Below are positions 26,385-34,305 of a stretch of 41,156 nt of DNA, piece after piece. The position numbers and the translations under genes are program-made. Position 1 is the first letter of the stretch, and the number at the start of each line of letters is the position of its first letter. Source of the stretch: Ruminococcus sp. UBA4385 (GTDB lineage Bacteria > Bacillota_A > Clostridia > Oscillospirales > Ruminococcaceae); assembly GCA_002391065.1 (NCBI GenBank), contig DGRP01000021.1:1-41156 (forward strand), read 5' to 3'. Below the pieces are notes generated by a model that ran no database searches, had not been told where the DNA came from, and saw only the letters and a program-made list of their open reading frames with translations.

Positions 26385-26407
26385 TGCAATTCTCCGTTTC
26401 TTATTTA

Positions 26408-27208
26408 TTAGTTATTATTCTGATCCTGAGCAGATGAAGGCTCTTCTTCCGCTTCATCTCCTCTTCGTCTGACATATCTCTCGGCAGTATATCTTCCTGC
26501 GAGAGTTCCCGCACAGTATCGGCATTCAAAGCCGAAGAGCTTTTCTGCCTGCATACTGTTGAACACGCCGTCGGCTATAGGCTCTGCTCCCAGGTCGGAC
26601 ACAAAATCTATCAGCGACTTTACGGCCGCATCAGACCTGTCATCCTTTCCAAGGAAGCCTGTTACCTCAGGGCTCAGCATAACATAATCGCACTCAAAGC
26701 TTGACAGTCTCATGATCGGACAGGCATCGTTTCCGAAATCCGTCACCATAAAGTGAAAGCCCCTGTTCCTGAGATGCTTTATCGTTGTAGCGACAACGCC
26801 GTCAGTTTCTTCAAGTATCTTCTCTGAGAGAGCAAAGCATATCTTATTTGTTGCAACATTATATTTCTGACAGTAGGTGAGGATATTTCTCTCAGCCTTC
26901 GGGTCACTCAGATACTTGGCAGATGCATATACCGACAGCCAGTCAAACCGAAGCTCTCTGTCCTGAAACTTCAGCACCGATTCAAGCGCCTGCAAAAATT
27001 CCAGATCGAAAAGTGTTACGCACTGATTTGTTACCTCGGCAACATCACGGTAGTTCTCAGGCATAAGCGTTCCGAGCCCTGGGGTATTGAGTCTTGTCTG
27101 CGACTGGTAAAAGGCTGTTGATCCGCTGGCGATTTCCCTGATGACCCTGTAATACAGCTCTATAGCCCGTACACCGTTCACTGTAGTTGCCTTTGTATTC
27201 TCGCTCAA
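26408..27208 (-). CDS. Degenerate EAL-domain protein
   Basis: This 266-residue protein follows the EAL phosphodiesterase fold: YRVIREIASGSTAFYQSQ aligns to the first strand and signature, NTPGLGTLMPENYRDVAE to the following loop, ICFALSE to the second strand, HLRNRGFHFMVTDFG to the DDFG strand, and IADGVF to the late EGV motif. All metal-binding and catalytic positions seem lost: EAL is QSQ (35-37), the Glu of the second strand is Ala126, DDFG is TDFG (156-159) and the KID motif is VMLSP. So it is probably a sensor or scaffold, perhaps c-di-GMP-binding, not an enzyme. It starts at TTG 27208 behind AAGGAGGTG and is the promoter-proximal gene of the operon. Confidence 0.78.
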   Translation of the reverse strand: MSENTKATTVNGVRAIELYYRVIREIASGSTAFYQSQTRLNTPGLGTLMPENYRDVAEVTNQCVTLFDLEFLQALESVLKFQDRELRFDWLSVYASAKYLSDPKAERNILTYCQKYNVATNKICFALSEKILEETDGVVATTIKHLRNRGFHFMVTDFGNDACPIMRLSSFECDYVMLSPEVTGFLGKDDRSDAAVKSLIDFVSDLGAEPIADGVFNSMQAEKLFGFECRYCAGTLAGRYTAERYVRRRGDEAEEEPSSAQDQNNN

Positions 27209-27245
27209 ATCAACACCTCCTTAAATACCATAGTTATTCTATTCT

Positions 27246-27274
27246 ATTATACATCAATTGTTAGTAAAAGTCAA
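27246..27274 (-). promoter_or_regulatory. Sigma-A promoter of the eight-gene operon
   Basis: On the minus strand TTGACT (27269-27274), 17-bp spacer, TATAAT (27246-27251). The start near 27239 leaves a leader of about 30 nt. No other strong promoter was seen down to 19348, and gene gaps are short or overlapping, so all eight genes probably share this transcript. Confidence 0.85.
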
Positions 27275-27389
27275 TAAAAATCTAAAATTTTTAATTATTA
27301 ATTGTGTTTACAAAACCAAAGAAATGCAATTTGATCTCCGAGGAATATTTATGCTGAAAACGGATACAATATGTGCAAAGAACATTATA

Positions 27390-27436
27390 AGTACAATAAA
27401 ACGTACTATAATTATACAAGTACTGTTTTATGTACA
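27390..27436 (+). promoter_or_regulatory. Paired GTAC-N8-GTAC motifs / hairpin before ypeB
   Basis: GTACAATAAAACGTAC (27391-27406) and GTACTGTTTTATGTAC (27420-27435) are near inverted copies of each other, separated by an AT-rich 13 bp. As RNA they form a ~17-bp stem with single-base bulges, ending 5 nt before the AGGAG ribosome site; as DNA they could be two operator sites. I see no confident sporulation-sigma promoter nearby. Confidence 0.5.
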
Positions 27437-27449
27437 GTTAGGAGAGCCT

Positions 27450-28775
27450 GTGAAACTTACCAAACGCATGATAATAAGGGCTTTGAGCCTTCTTACAGCA
27501 GTAGGCGGAGTACTCGGAGCAAAAGATATTATCCTTATGAACGAGAACGAAGAACTGAAGCTTGACCGTGAATATTCCTACACAAGGGCAGTAGGCGACC
27601 TGTCAGACGAGCTTGATACCGTCAGCACAACTTTAGAAAAACAGCTTTATGCATCGGGAGCAGACATTCACCGTGACCTGTCAGTAAAGCTCTGTTCCGA
27701 TACGGCAGAGGCAAAGACAGCGCTGGCACAGCTTCCGAACGAAACAACTGACCTTGCGACAGTAAATAAATTTCTTTCGCAGGTAGGGGACTATTCGCTG
27801 AGCCTTAGCAAAAAGCTGTCCGCAGGAGGGGAGATTTCAGCAAAGGAGTATAAAAACATTGAGGAGCTTTATAATGTCTCAAAGGAGCTTTGCGAAAAAA
27901 TGAGACTTCTCAGAGAAAGCATAGAAAGCGGAGAGACAGTCTTTGAGGCCGATACCGATACACGGGTGCCTGTACTTTCGGACGGCTTTGAGGAGCTTGA
28001 CGAGGCTATGTCGGGCTGTCCCAAGCTTATCTATGACGGGCCGTTCTCCGACAATATCCTTGAGAGAACACCGATGATGACCAGAGATGCCGAAAAAGTA
28101 AGCCGTCAGCAGGCGCTTACAAAGTGCAGAATGGTGCTTGGGATCGACTCAAACGACCTGTCGGTTATTGAAACTGTCTCGGGCAGAATGCCGGGCTGGC
28201 GCTTTTCTGACAGTGAGGGCGGTATCTGTTGTGAGGTGACGGAAAAGGGCGGCTATCTCTCATATTTTCTGCGGTCACGTCAGCCTGAGAGGGTAAAGCT
28301 CAGCACTGACGAGGCAGTACAGAAGGCAGAGGATTTTCTCACCGAGCTTGGAATGGACTCACTTAAATCGACCTATTATGAGACTTATGCGAATGTTCTC
28401 ACAGTAAACTTTGCTTATCAGGACCTTGATGTGCTATGCTATACCGATCTTGTAAAGGTATCGGTAGCACTGGATAACGGAGAAATACTCGGGTATGACG
28501 CAAAGGGCTGGCTTGTAAACCACCATAAAAGGCAGTACAGGCGTGACATCATATCGCTTAGCTCAGCCTCGGAGCGTGTTTCTCCGAAGCTAAAAATCGA
28601 GAGCTCTCAGAAGGCGCTTATCCCCGCTGATGACCTGAGCGAGAAGCTCTGCTATGAGTTCAGATGTAAGGCAGATAACGGCAGAACGGCTCTTGTTTAT
28701 ATCAATGCGGAGACAGGAAAAGAGGAGCAGATACTCCTCCTCGTGGAGTCAGAAAACGGAGTTCTGACAATCTGA
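27450..28775 (+). CDS. ypeB: Germination protein YpeB
   Basis: The frame is open from 27258, but I choose GTG 27450, 6 nt after AGGAG, giving 441 residues, close to the Bacillus protein. A membrane helix lies at about 7-28, followed by the N-terminal helical YpeB domain, with YSYTRAVGDLSDELDT near residue 45, matching the family start. PepSY-like domains fill the C-terminal half (about 250-430). YpeB is a spore protein needed for the assembly and stability of the cortex lytic enzyme SleB. No sleB is next to it in this window. Its presence implies that the lineage makes, or recently made, spores. Confidence 0.87.
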   Translation: MKLTKRMIIRALSLLTAVGGVLGAKDIILMNENEELKLDREYSYTRAVGDLSDELDTVSTTLEKQLYASGADIHRDLSVKLCSDTAEAKTALAQLPNETTDLATVNKFLSQVGDYSLSLSKKLSAGGEISAKEYKNIEELYNVSKELCEKMRLLRESIESGETVFEADTDTRVPVLSDGFEELDEAMSGCPKLIYDGPFSDNILERTPMMTRDAEKVSRQQALTKCRMVLGIDSNDLSVIETVSGRMPGWRFSDSEGGICCEVTEKGGYLSYFLRSRQPERVKLSTDEAVQKAEDFLTELGMDSLKSTYYETYANVLTVNFAYQDLDVLCYTDLVKVSVALDNGEILGYDAKGWLVNHHKRQYRRDIISLSSASERVSPKLKIESSQKALIPADDLSEKLCYEFRCKADNGRTALVYINAETGKEEQILLLVESENGVLTI

Positions 28776-28788
28776 AATCACGGGATAC

Positions 28789-28827
28789 AAAAAAGCCGAA
28801 GAGGATAAAACTCTTCGGCTTTGTTTT
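28789..28827. terminator. Bidirectional terminator between ypeB and the GH25 gene
   Basis: AAAGCCGAAGAG (28792-28803) pairs perfectly with 28811-28822 around a 7-nt loop, flanked by A and T runs, so it can serve both converging genes. The GH25 stop is only 5 bp away. Confidence 0.88.
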
Positions 28828-28831
28828 GAAT

Positions 28832-30970
28832 TTAAGCCAATCCTATAAGCTTTGCTTTGATCTTTACGATGTCCAATGTATTTACCGTACCGTTTCCGTC
28901 AAGGTCGGCAAGCTTACTTTCGTAGTCATTCAGCGGCATATAGCCTACGAGAGATGATTTAATTCTGACAATATCGAGTGTATTCACAACACCGTCCATA
29001 TTCACATCTCCGAGAACTGCCAGCTCAGCAGAGAACCCGTCAACCACCTGCATATCCTTTACAGTAACCTGATAGTCTCTTGTAACAAATCCCGTTGCAT
29101 TGGCTCTGAACGTGAAGTCACCGCCTGCCATAATAAGATCGTTTATAGGGAGATACACACGGCCTTCTTTAGTTGTCATTGTAAATCTTATTTTACCCTC
29201 GCTGTCATAGATCTTAACGGCTGCCGTGCGTGCGGCTGATGTCTCATTATTGGTTATAAGACGTACAGTATAGCCTGTCATAGTAGCGCCCGTAATCTCA
29301 TTGGAGATCTGTCCGAGCACAGTGCCGTACAACGGTCTTATACATATCTTATAGGAAACCCGTGCCTCAAGATCAGTGAAGGTGTGGCTTGTTCCTGTGA
29401 TATTAGTGCCTGAACCTGTATAAGAAGCGCCTGTTTCATTTGGCTTTATGTACACTCTGTAGCCTGTAGCCCCCTGCAGAGAGTTCCAGCCTATGGTCAG
29501 AGAATTCTCGGTTGAGCTTTTCAGGCTTACAGTGGTTATCCGACCGTACTCGGTAATATCGCTGAAGCTGTTGGATACAGGACCGAGAACACAGCTGTCT
29601 GTCCATGTCTTTTTGCCTGTGGGATTATAGAAAGGTCTTATACAGAATGTGTATTGAACTGTAGGAAGAAGATCACTGATAGTGCCTGATGTTGTGTAAG
29701 TATATCCTCTTCTGGTGTAGCCCTCTGAGCCGTCGGCCTTCTTTGCATACAGAACGTATCCTGTAGCAGAAGCCACGGGGTCCCACTTTAAGGTAAAGGA
29801 GCTTTCGGTCTTTGCTGATTTAACCAGAGATGTAACAGCACCGCCCTGAAGCTTCACTCTGTTTGAAACACCTAAGTACGCATTTGATGAATCATACATT
29901 TTAACATAATATTCGGCATTGTAAAGGTCGAGAGAAACATTAGCCGTAAGTGTCTTTACGCTTGCGAGCTTTACCTCAGCGCTGCCTGAGGTATCACGTC
30001 TGTAAATATCGTATCTTACAGCTCCCGTGCCTTTCTTCCATGAAAGAGCTGCCGTATCACAGTCGGTTACCTTGCCTGTGAGGGTAGTAGTGATATTATT
30101 TCCCTTGGTGTACCATACGTTCATATCAGTGTATGTATTGATACCCGGAACTATACCCGTACCTGAGTACTGCCACATTTCCATAGCATTTGTCCACCAG
30201 GTCTCATAGTTATAATGTGCAACCCAGATAGGGTAGGACTTAGCAAGCTCTGCACCGTTGATAACGTAAGTCAGCCATGAATAGTTAGCATAAACTCCCG
30301 ACTGATAGCCTGCACTTATTATTTTATTGCAGAAAGCCTTGCAGAGATTTGTTTTCTCAGCAACCGAAAGCCCTGCACTGTCAAGTCTTCCCGTATCGTA
30401 GTCAACGCCCTCAATATCGTAGTAAATAGGCATATCAAGAGATGCGCCGCCCAGCATATTAAGAACGAACTGAGCCTCAGCCTGAGCCTCGGTTGTGTTT
30501 ATAGCCTGAGTGTAGAAATAAACTCCGACCTTTAGGCCTGCTGCCTTTGCGCCTGTGAGGTAGGTTTTGAAGTTCGGGTCCTGCACGAGCGTTCCTGCTG
30601 AGCCGTAACCACGGTAGCCGGCTCTTATAATAGCAAACTCAATACCCGAAGCCTTGACCTTAGCCCAGTCAATATCGCTCTGATAGTAGGAAACGTCAAT
30701 ACCGTTTATCTTCTTATAATTAGCAAACCTTGCCTGATGGGTAAGCCCTTCGGCATAGCTTTCAGCATTCTGAGCCTTTTCGATAAACTTATAGTAGCCT
30801 GCATCATCCTGAGTTATAGGCTCGGGAATGTCATCGGAAGCCTGAACAGCAATAGTATCGTTTCCTGAGTGTGTCTGCGGGTCGGCATTTACAGTCATAG
30901 CTGTTGCGCTCAGCAGAGTGCAGGCAGCAGCAGCGGCAAGCAAAACCGACAGCCGTTTAATTAAGAACAT
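28832..30970 (-). CDS. Secreted GH25 lysozyme with fibronectin-III-like repeats and C-terminal type I dockerin
   Basis: A 712-residue exported protein. The signal peptide covers about residues 1-29. The GH25 muramidase domain (about 88-290) begins GIDVSYYQ (90-97) with Asp92, and carries the catalytic pair in YYDIEG (Asp185, Glu187). Three fibronectin-III-like modules follow (about 300-565), then a short beta domain. The last 60 residues are a type I dockerin with two DxNxDGxxNxxDxxxxK calcium loops (starting at about 654 and 690), which would dock it onto a cohesin scaffold. It cleaves peptidoglycan; attachment to a cellulosome-like surface complex is inferred from the dockerin. GGAGGTT ribosome site; own promoter upstream. 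Confidence 0.95.
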   Translation of the reverse strand: MFLIKRLSVLLAAAAACTLLSATAMTVNADPQTHSGNDTIAVQASDDIPEPITQDDAGYYKFIEKAQNAESYAEGLTHQARFANYKKINGIDVSYYQSDIDWAKVKASGIEFAIIRAGYRGYGSAGTLVQDPNFKTYLTGAKAAGLKVGVYFYTQAINTTEAQAEAQFVLNMLGGASLDMPIYYDIEGVDYDTGRLDSAGLSVAEKTNLCKAFCNKIISAGYQSGVYANYSWLTYVINGAELAKSYPIWVAHYNYETWWTNAMEMWQYSGTGIVPGINTYTDMNVWYTKGNNITTTLTGKVTDCDTAALSWKKGTGAVRYDIYRRDTSGSAEVKLASVKTLTANVSLDLYNAEYYVKMYDSSNAYLGVSNRVKLQGGAVTSLVKSAKTESSFTLKWDPVASATGYVLYAKKADGSEGYTRRGYTYTTSGTISDLLPTVQYTFCIRPFYNPTGKKTWTDSCVLGPVSNSFSDITEYGRITTVSLKSSTENSLTIGWNSLQGATGYRVYIKPNETGASYTGSGTNITGTSHTFTDLEARVSYKICIRPLYGTVLGQISNEITGATMTGYTVRLITNNETSAARTAAVKIYDSEGKIRFTMTTKEGRVYLPINDLIMAGGDFTFRANATGFVTRDYQVTVKDMQVVDGFSAELAVLGDVNMDGVVNTLDIVRIKSSLVGYMPLNDYESKLADLDGNGTVNTLDIVKIKAKLIGLA

Positions 30971-31046
30971 ATTTTAACCTCCGTTTAATTCTGGTATCGG
31001 TTCGCAGAAAATCTCCCTGATAAGCTGCACCGACACATATAGTGTT

Positions 31047-31075
31047 ATTATACACTGTTTTGTGTGAAGTGTCAA
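31047..31075 (-). promoter_or_regulatory. Perfect-consensus sigma-A promoter of the GH25 gene
   Basis: On the minus strand TTGACA (31070-31075), 17 bp, TATAAT (31047-31052); leader about 70 nt. Confidence 0.87.
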
Positions 31076-31142
31076 CCTTTGGCGACATTTTTCAGCTATT
31101 TTTCACAAAGAGAACCATAATTGTAAACATTTACTGTTCGGC

Positions 31143-31171
31143 TTGATTTTTTTTGATAAATATGATATTAT
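31143..31171 (+). promoter_or_regulatory. Probable promoter of the metal-exporter-like gene
   Basis: TTGATT (31143-31148), 17-bp spacer, TATTAT (31166-31171), 42 bp before ATG 31213. Confidence 0.6.
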
Positions 31172-31212
31172 TATAAGGTTAGTATTGAATTTCATAGATT
31201 ATGGAGAGTAAA

Positions 31213-32067
31213 ATGGCAGACAAATTACTTGATATTCTCCTTGACGCTGTTGTTGACTGTGCAAAGCTTATCCCGTTCATTTTCGGAGTTTACCTTCTGA
31301 TAGAGTACCTTGAGCACCATTCCACGAACAAGCTTGCAAAGGCACTCGGAAAGATGGGACCCTTCGGACCTGTCGGCGGAAGCATACTGGGAGTTGCGCC
31401 TCAGTGCGGTTTCTCGGTTGTGGCTTCAAACCTGTATGCAGGAAGGCTTATAACGGTCGGTACGCTAATTTCGGTGTACATCTCAACCAGTGACGAGGCT
31501 ATACCTATTATAATCTCAGAGCCGAGACTTATCAAAAAGCTCTGGGTGCTCATTCTTATAAAGGTAGTAACTGCGGTTATTGCAGGACTTATAGTTGATA
31601 CGGCAGTCAGGGTTTTCCACAAGGAAAATAAGGAAGAGCCCTTCAAGGAGCTTTGTCATGACTGTGACTGCGAGCATCACAGTATTCTGCAGTCAGCCCT
31701 GCATCACACAGTGCAGATCGCAGTATTTATACTGATAGTTAATCTTCTGCTGGGCGGCTTTATGGAGCTTGCAGGCGAGGATACCGTAAAGAAGATCCTT
31801 ATGACGGACAGTATCTTCCAGCCGTTCATAGCAGCAGTGATAGGCTTTATCCCGAACTGCGCAGCCTCTGTTGTGCTCACACAGCTTTATGCAGAGGGTG
31901 TGCTGGGCTTTGGCTCGCTGGTGGCAGGTCTTTGCACAGGTGCAGGAGTAGGTCTTCTGGTGCTGTTCAGAACAAACAGACACCACCTGAAGCAAAACCT
32001 CACGATACTGGGCTTGCTTTATGTGTTTGCCGTAGCGTCAGGACTAATAACAAGAATATTTGCATAA
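31213..32067 (+). CDS. Putative heavy-metal efflux membrane protein (ArsP_2 / 'arsenic efflux' family)
   Basis: An ATG at 31201 is also in frame, but GGAG at 31203-31206 fits ATG 31213 better (284 residues). About eight to ten hydrophobic segments form two halves, each with a conserved turn: GVAPQCGFS in the first and GFIPNCAAS in the second. This internal duplication with P-x-C is typical of the putative exporter family (Pfam ArsP_2) whose substrate, arsenic, manganese or another metal, is not settled. Between the halves is a Cys/His-rich loop, CHDCDCEHH (148-156), which could bind metal. No regulator adjoins. It ends at a bidirectional terminator. Confidence 0.8.
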   Translation: MADKLLDILLDAVVDCAKLIPFIFGVYLLIEYLEHHSTNKLAKALGKMGPFGPVGGSILGVAPQCGFSVVASNLYAGRLITVGTLISVYISTSDEAIPIIISEPRLIKKLWVLILIKVVTAVIAGLIVDTAVRVFHKENKEEPFKELCHDCDCEHHSILQSALHHTVQIAVFILIVNLLLGGFMELAGEDTVKKILMTDSIFQPFIAAVIGFIPNCAASVVLTQLYAEGVLGFGSLVAGLCTGAGVGLLVLFRTNRHHLKQNLTILGLLYVFAVASGLITRIFA

Positions 32068-32101
32068 AAAAGGCTGTCGGATATTACTCCGACAGCTTTT
32101 T
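32067..32101. terminator. Bidirectional terminator between the exporter and HD-domain genes
   Basis: GCTGTCGGA (32073-32081) pairs perfectly with 32088-32096 around a 6-nt loop, with A and T runs on either side. Confidence 0.9.
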
Positions 32102-32102
32102 G

Positions 32103-32633
32103 TTATACATTTGTTTTTCTGATTTTCCGTGCCTTGCTTTTTACCTTGCGTCCGAGATGAACACCGATCTCAAGCATAGCCGCATACTTGTCAATGCAGA
32201 CTATAACATAAGACTCCGCATACTTAGGCAGTCTTAATGTCAGAGGCCACATATGCTTAACGATCATATCCTCTTCACGCTTGTCGATCTCGAAGTGCTC
32301 TTTAGCATTCTTGAGTGCAACCTTCGGGTGATACGAGCCGTGACGCTTTTCACCCTTTTTCCTGTCACGCTCTCTCCAGTCATAGAGATACAGATCATGC
32401 AGAAGCCCTGCACGCGCCGCAGACTTTGAATCCAGTCCGAGCTTTCTGCACACAAGATAGTTATAGTATGACACATTTAAACAATGCTGATAGCAGGTAG
32501 TGCTGTAATGATGACGGAATTTCTTCATCTCATTGACAGTCTCATCATCTATCAGATCTTTCACAAATTCAAAATATTCCTGGGTCTTTGCAGAGTTTTC
32601 GATAGAGTATTTTGAACCCAGAGCTTTGGACAT
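32103..32633 (-). CDS. HD-domain phosphohydrolase-like protein
   Basis: The frame is open to 32675, but GAGG at 32642-32645 best serves ATG 32633 (176 residues). The HD motif is visible: a first His in HHYSTTCYQH, then LLHDLYLYDW with the His-Asp pair, and later KHMWPL as a further metal-ligand candidate. Such small HD proteins of Firmicutes probably hydrolyse nucleotides or phosphorylated metabolites with a metal ion; the substrate is unknown. It is a single gene between two terminator or promoter zones. A TATAAT on the minus strand at 32727-32732 may be its -10 box, but no good -35 goes with it. Confidence 0.78.
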   Translation of the reverse strand: MSKALGSKYSIENSAKTQEYFEFVKDLIDDETVNEMKKFRHHYSTTCYQHCLNVSYYNYLVCRKLGLDSKSAARAGLLHDLYLYDWRERDRKKGEKRHGSYHPKVALKNAKEHFEIDKREEDMIVKHMWPLTLRLPKYAESYVIVCIDKYAAMLEIGVHLGRKVKSKARKIRKTNV

Positions 32634-32792
32634 GGGCATTACCTCATTTCTTATCTCGGTTCTGCTGAACCACACTCGAACAATAGCTTATGACGGTGCG
32701 AAGCGTATATACTTCTAACCATAATCATTATACACTATCTGTTGTGGTTGGTCTATGCTAATATGTTGACAATTCAATGAAAATTAATAAAA

Positions 32793-33686
32793 TCAGTAAT
32801 ATTTTTTATCAAAAAATGCAGGGATAAAATCCTCGCTTGCAGAGCTTCTTTCCTGAAAAAATCCCTCAAAGCCCGCTTCCTCGACAGCTTTGAGCACACT
32901 TTCATACTCGAAAGTCGATGTCCGCCTTGTAAGCTCCTTAAAGTCAGAAGCGTGATAATAAGGCGTATACTGGCTCATAAGGCTCAGGAGAATATCATCG
33001 GGCTCAAAGCACTCACGCAGAGCCTTTATAACGTCTATCGAGTCATGCCTGTGTGTCGGGAGAACAAGATGTCTGACAATAACACCTTTTCTGAGCAAAC
33101 CTTTTTCATCATAAACCGGCTTGCCGACCTGCCTTTGCATAAGCTTAACAGCTTCGAGCGCTTTTTCAAAATAGTCGGAAGCCTTGGAATAGCGCTCCGA
33201 AAGAACGCTGTCCCTGTATTTAAGATCGGGCAGATAGACATCAATATAACCCGAGAGCATATCCAGTGTCCCGGCCTTCTCATATCCGCCTGTGTTCCAG
33301 ACAGTAACAGGCCTGTCGTGACCCAGCATATCAAGCGCTTCGATTATCTGCGGTGTAAACTGAGTGGGGCTTACAAGCTCAATATTCTCACAGCCCATAT
33401 CAACAAGTCTCAGGAAAGTATCCCGAAGCTCCCTCACAGTCAGTGCAAAGCCTTTTCCCTCGTGAGAAAGCTCATAGTTCTGGCAGTAGCAGCAGTGAAG
33501 CGTACAGCCTGTGAAAAACACCGTGCCTGCACCGCCTTTACCGCTTATCGGCGGCTCCTCCCAGAGGTGCGGCTCTGCTCTTGCAATGCGTACCTGCGTG
33601 CCTTCTCCGCAGAAGCCCTTTCCCGAGTACCTGTCAGCCTTACATTCCCTCGGGCAAAGGGTACAGCTTTCAAATGAGTAATTCAC
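32793..33686 (-). CDS. Radical SAM protein, pyruvate-formate-lyase-activating-enzyme-like
   Basis: This 297-residue protein carries the radical SAM cluster motif Cx3Cx2C as CTLHCCYC (Cys61, Cys65, Cys68). Before it lies a second Cys set (CTLCPRECKADRYSGKGFCG, from residue 8), typical of the PflA-like subfamily of unassigned function found widely in anaerobes. The rest fits a partial TIM barrel. The substrate is unknown, and no glycyl-radical enzyme lies near. It starts with GTG inside the end of the zinc-ribbon gene (17-bp overlap) with no clear ribosome site, so it depends on coupled translation. Confidence 0.87.
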   Translation of the reverse strand: MNYSFESCTLCPRECKADRYSGKGFCGEGTQVRIARAEPHLWEEPPISGKGGAGTVFFTGCTLHCCYCQNYELSHEGKGFALTVRELRDTFLRLVDMGCENIELVSPTQFTPQIIEALDMLGHDRPVTVWNTGGYEKAGTLDMLSGYIDVYLPDLKYRDSVLSERYSKASDYFEKALEAVKLMQRQVGKPVYDEKGLLRKGVIVRHLVLPTHRHDSIDVIKALRECFEPDDILLSLMSQYTPYYHASDFKELTRRTSTFEYESVLKAVEEAGFEGFFQERSSASEDFIPAFFDKKYY

Positions 33687-34293
33687 TTTGTTCGCTTATT
33701 ACGGCAGAGGAGCTTTCAGCACCTGTGCCGAAATATTCTTTCGCATAATAATTGCTTGCGGTTCCTGCTAAAACAACTACCGCAAACATTATAATAAAGA
33801 ACACAACAAATGCTATGGCACAGCCCTTGCCCGCCTGATTCTGAGCATTATTCTGATTGGCTCGGCTGTTCATAAAGTTAACATACTGCTGCTGCATCTG
33901 AGGGGACATATTTCTGAAATTAGGATTGTTTGCCTGCTGCTGAACATACATTGAGGAACGGCTAAGCGGCGAGGGATTCTGCTGTGCAGGATTATAGGTC
34001 TGCTGAGGCGGTCTGTAATTCTGCTGAGGCATACGGTGGGGCTCGCTTCTGAAATTCGGGTCATGGGCTTCTTCACGGCGCTCCTGAGCTACGAAGTCAT
34101 TTTTCTTCTCCTTGTACATATCGGTACCCTCAGCGTGGAAGTGCCTGTCAAACGGGTCGAGGGTATGAGTATGCTCGCTGTCGGCATAAATGCCGCAGTC
34201 TATGTCCTCTTCACGGGCAGTAAGGCACTCGGGGCATATCATCTCATCGTCAGAGCTGAAATGGTATCCGCAGAACTTACATCTTGATCTCAT
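33670..34293 (-). CDS. Zinc-ribbon membrane protein with Gln/Asn/Pro-rich linker
   Basis: I start at ATG 34293, 9 nt after AAGGAG (207 residues); an in-frame GTG at 34302 is too close to it. The N-terminus is a zinc ribbon, CKFC...CPEC (Cys5, Cys8, Cys20, Cys23). A charged region and a low-complexity Gln/Asn/Pro stretch (about 85-150) follow, then one membrane helix near residues 157-178 and a short outside tail. The function is unknown. Such proteins may sense or organise at the membrane. It sits 12 bp after ispE and overlaps the radical SAM gene. Confidence 0.78.
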   Translation of the reverse strand: MRSRCKFCGYHFSSDDEMICPECLTAREEDIDCGIYADSEHTHTLDPFDRHFHAEGTDMYKEKKNDFVAQERREEAHDPNFRSEPHRMPQQNYRPPQQTYNPAQQNPSPLSRSSMYVQQQANNPNFRNMSPQMQQQYVNFMNSRANQNNAQNQAGKGCAIAFVVFFIIMFAVVVLAGTASNYYAKEYFGTGAESSSAVISEQSELLI

Positions 34294-34305
34294 AACACAC
34301 ACTCC

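Noticed and set aside
27258..27449. Longer N-terminus for YpeB from ATG 27258
   Set aside because: It would place 64 extra polar and unrelated residues before the membrane helix, and a proper AGGAG site precedes GTG 27450.
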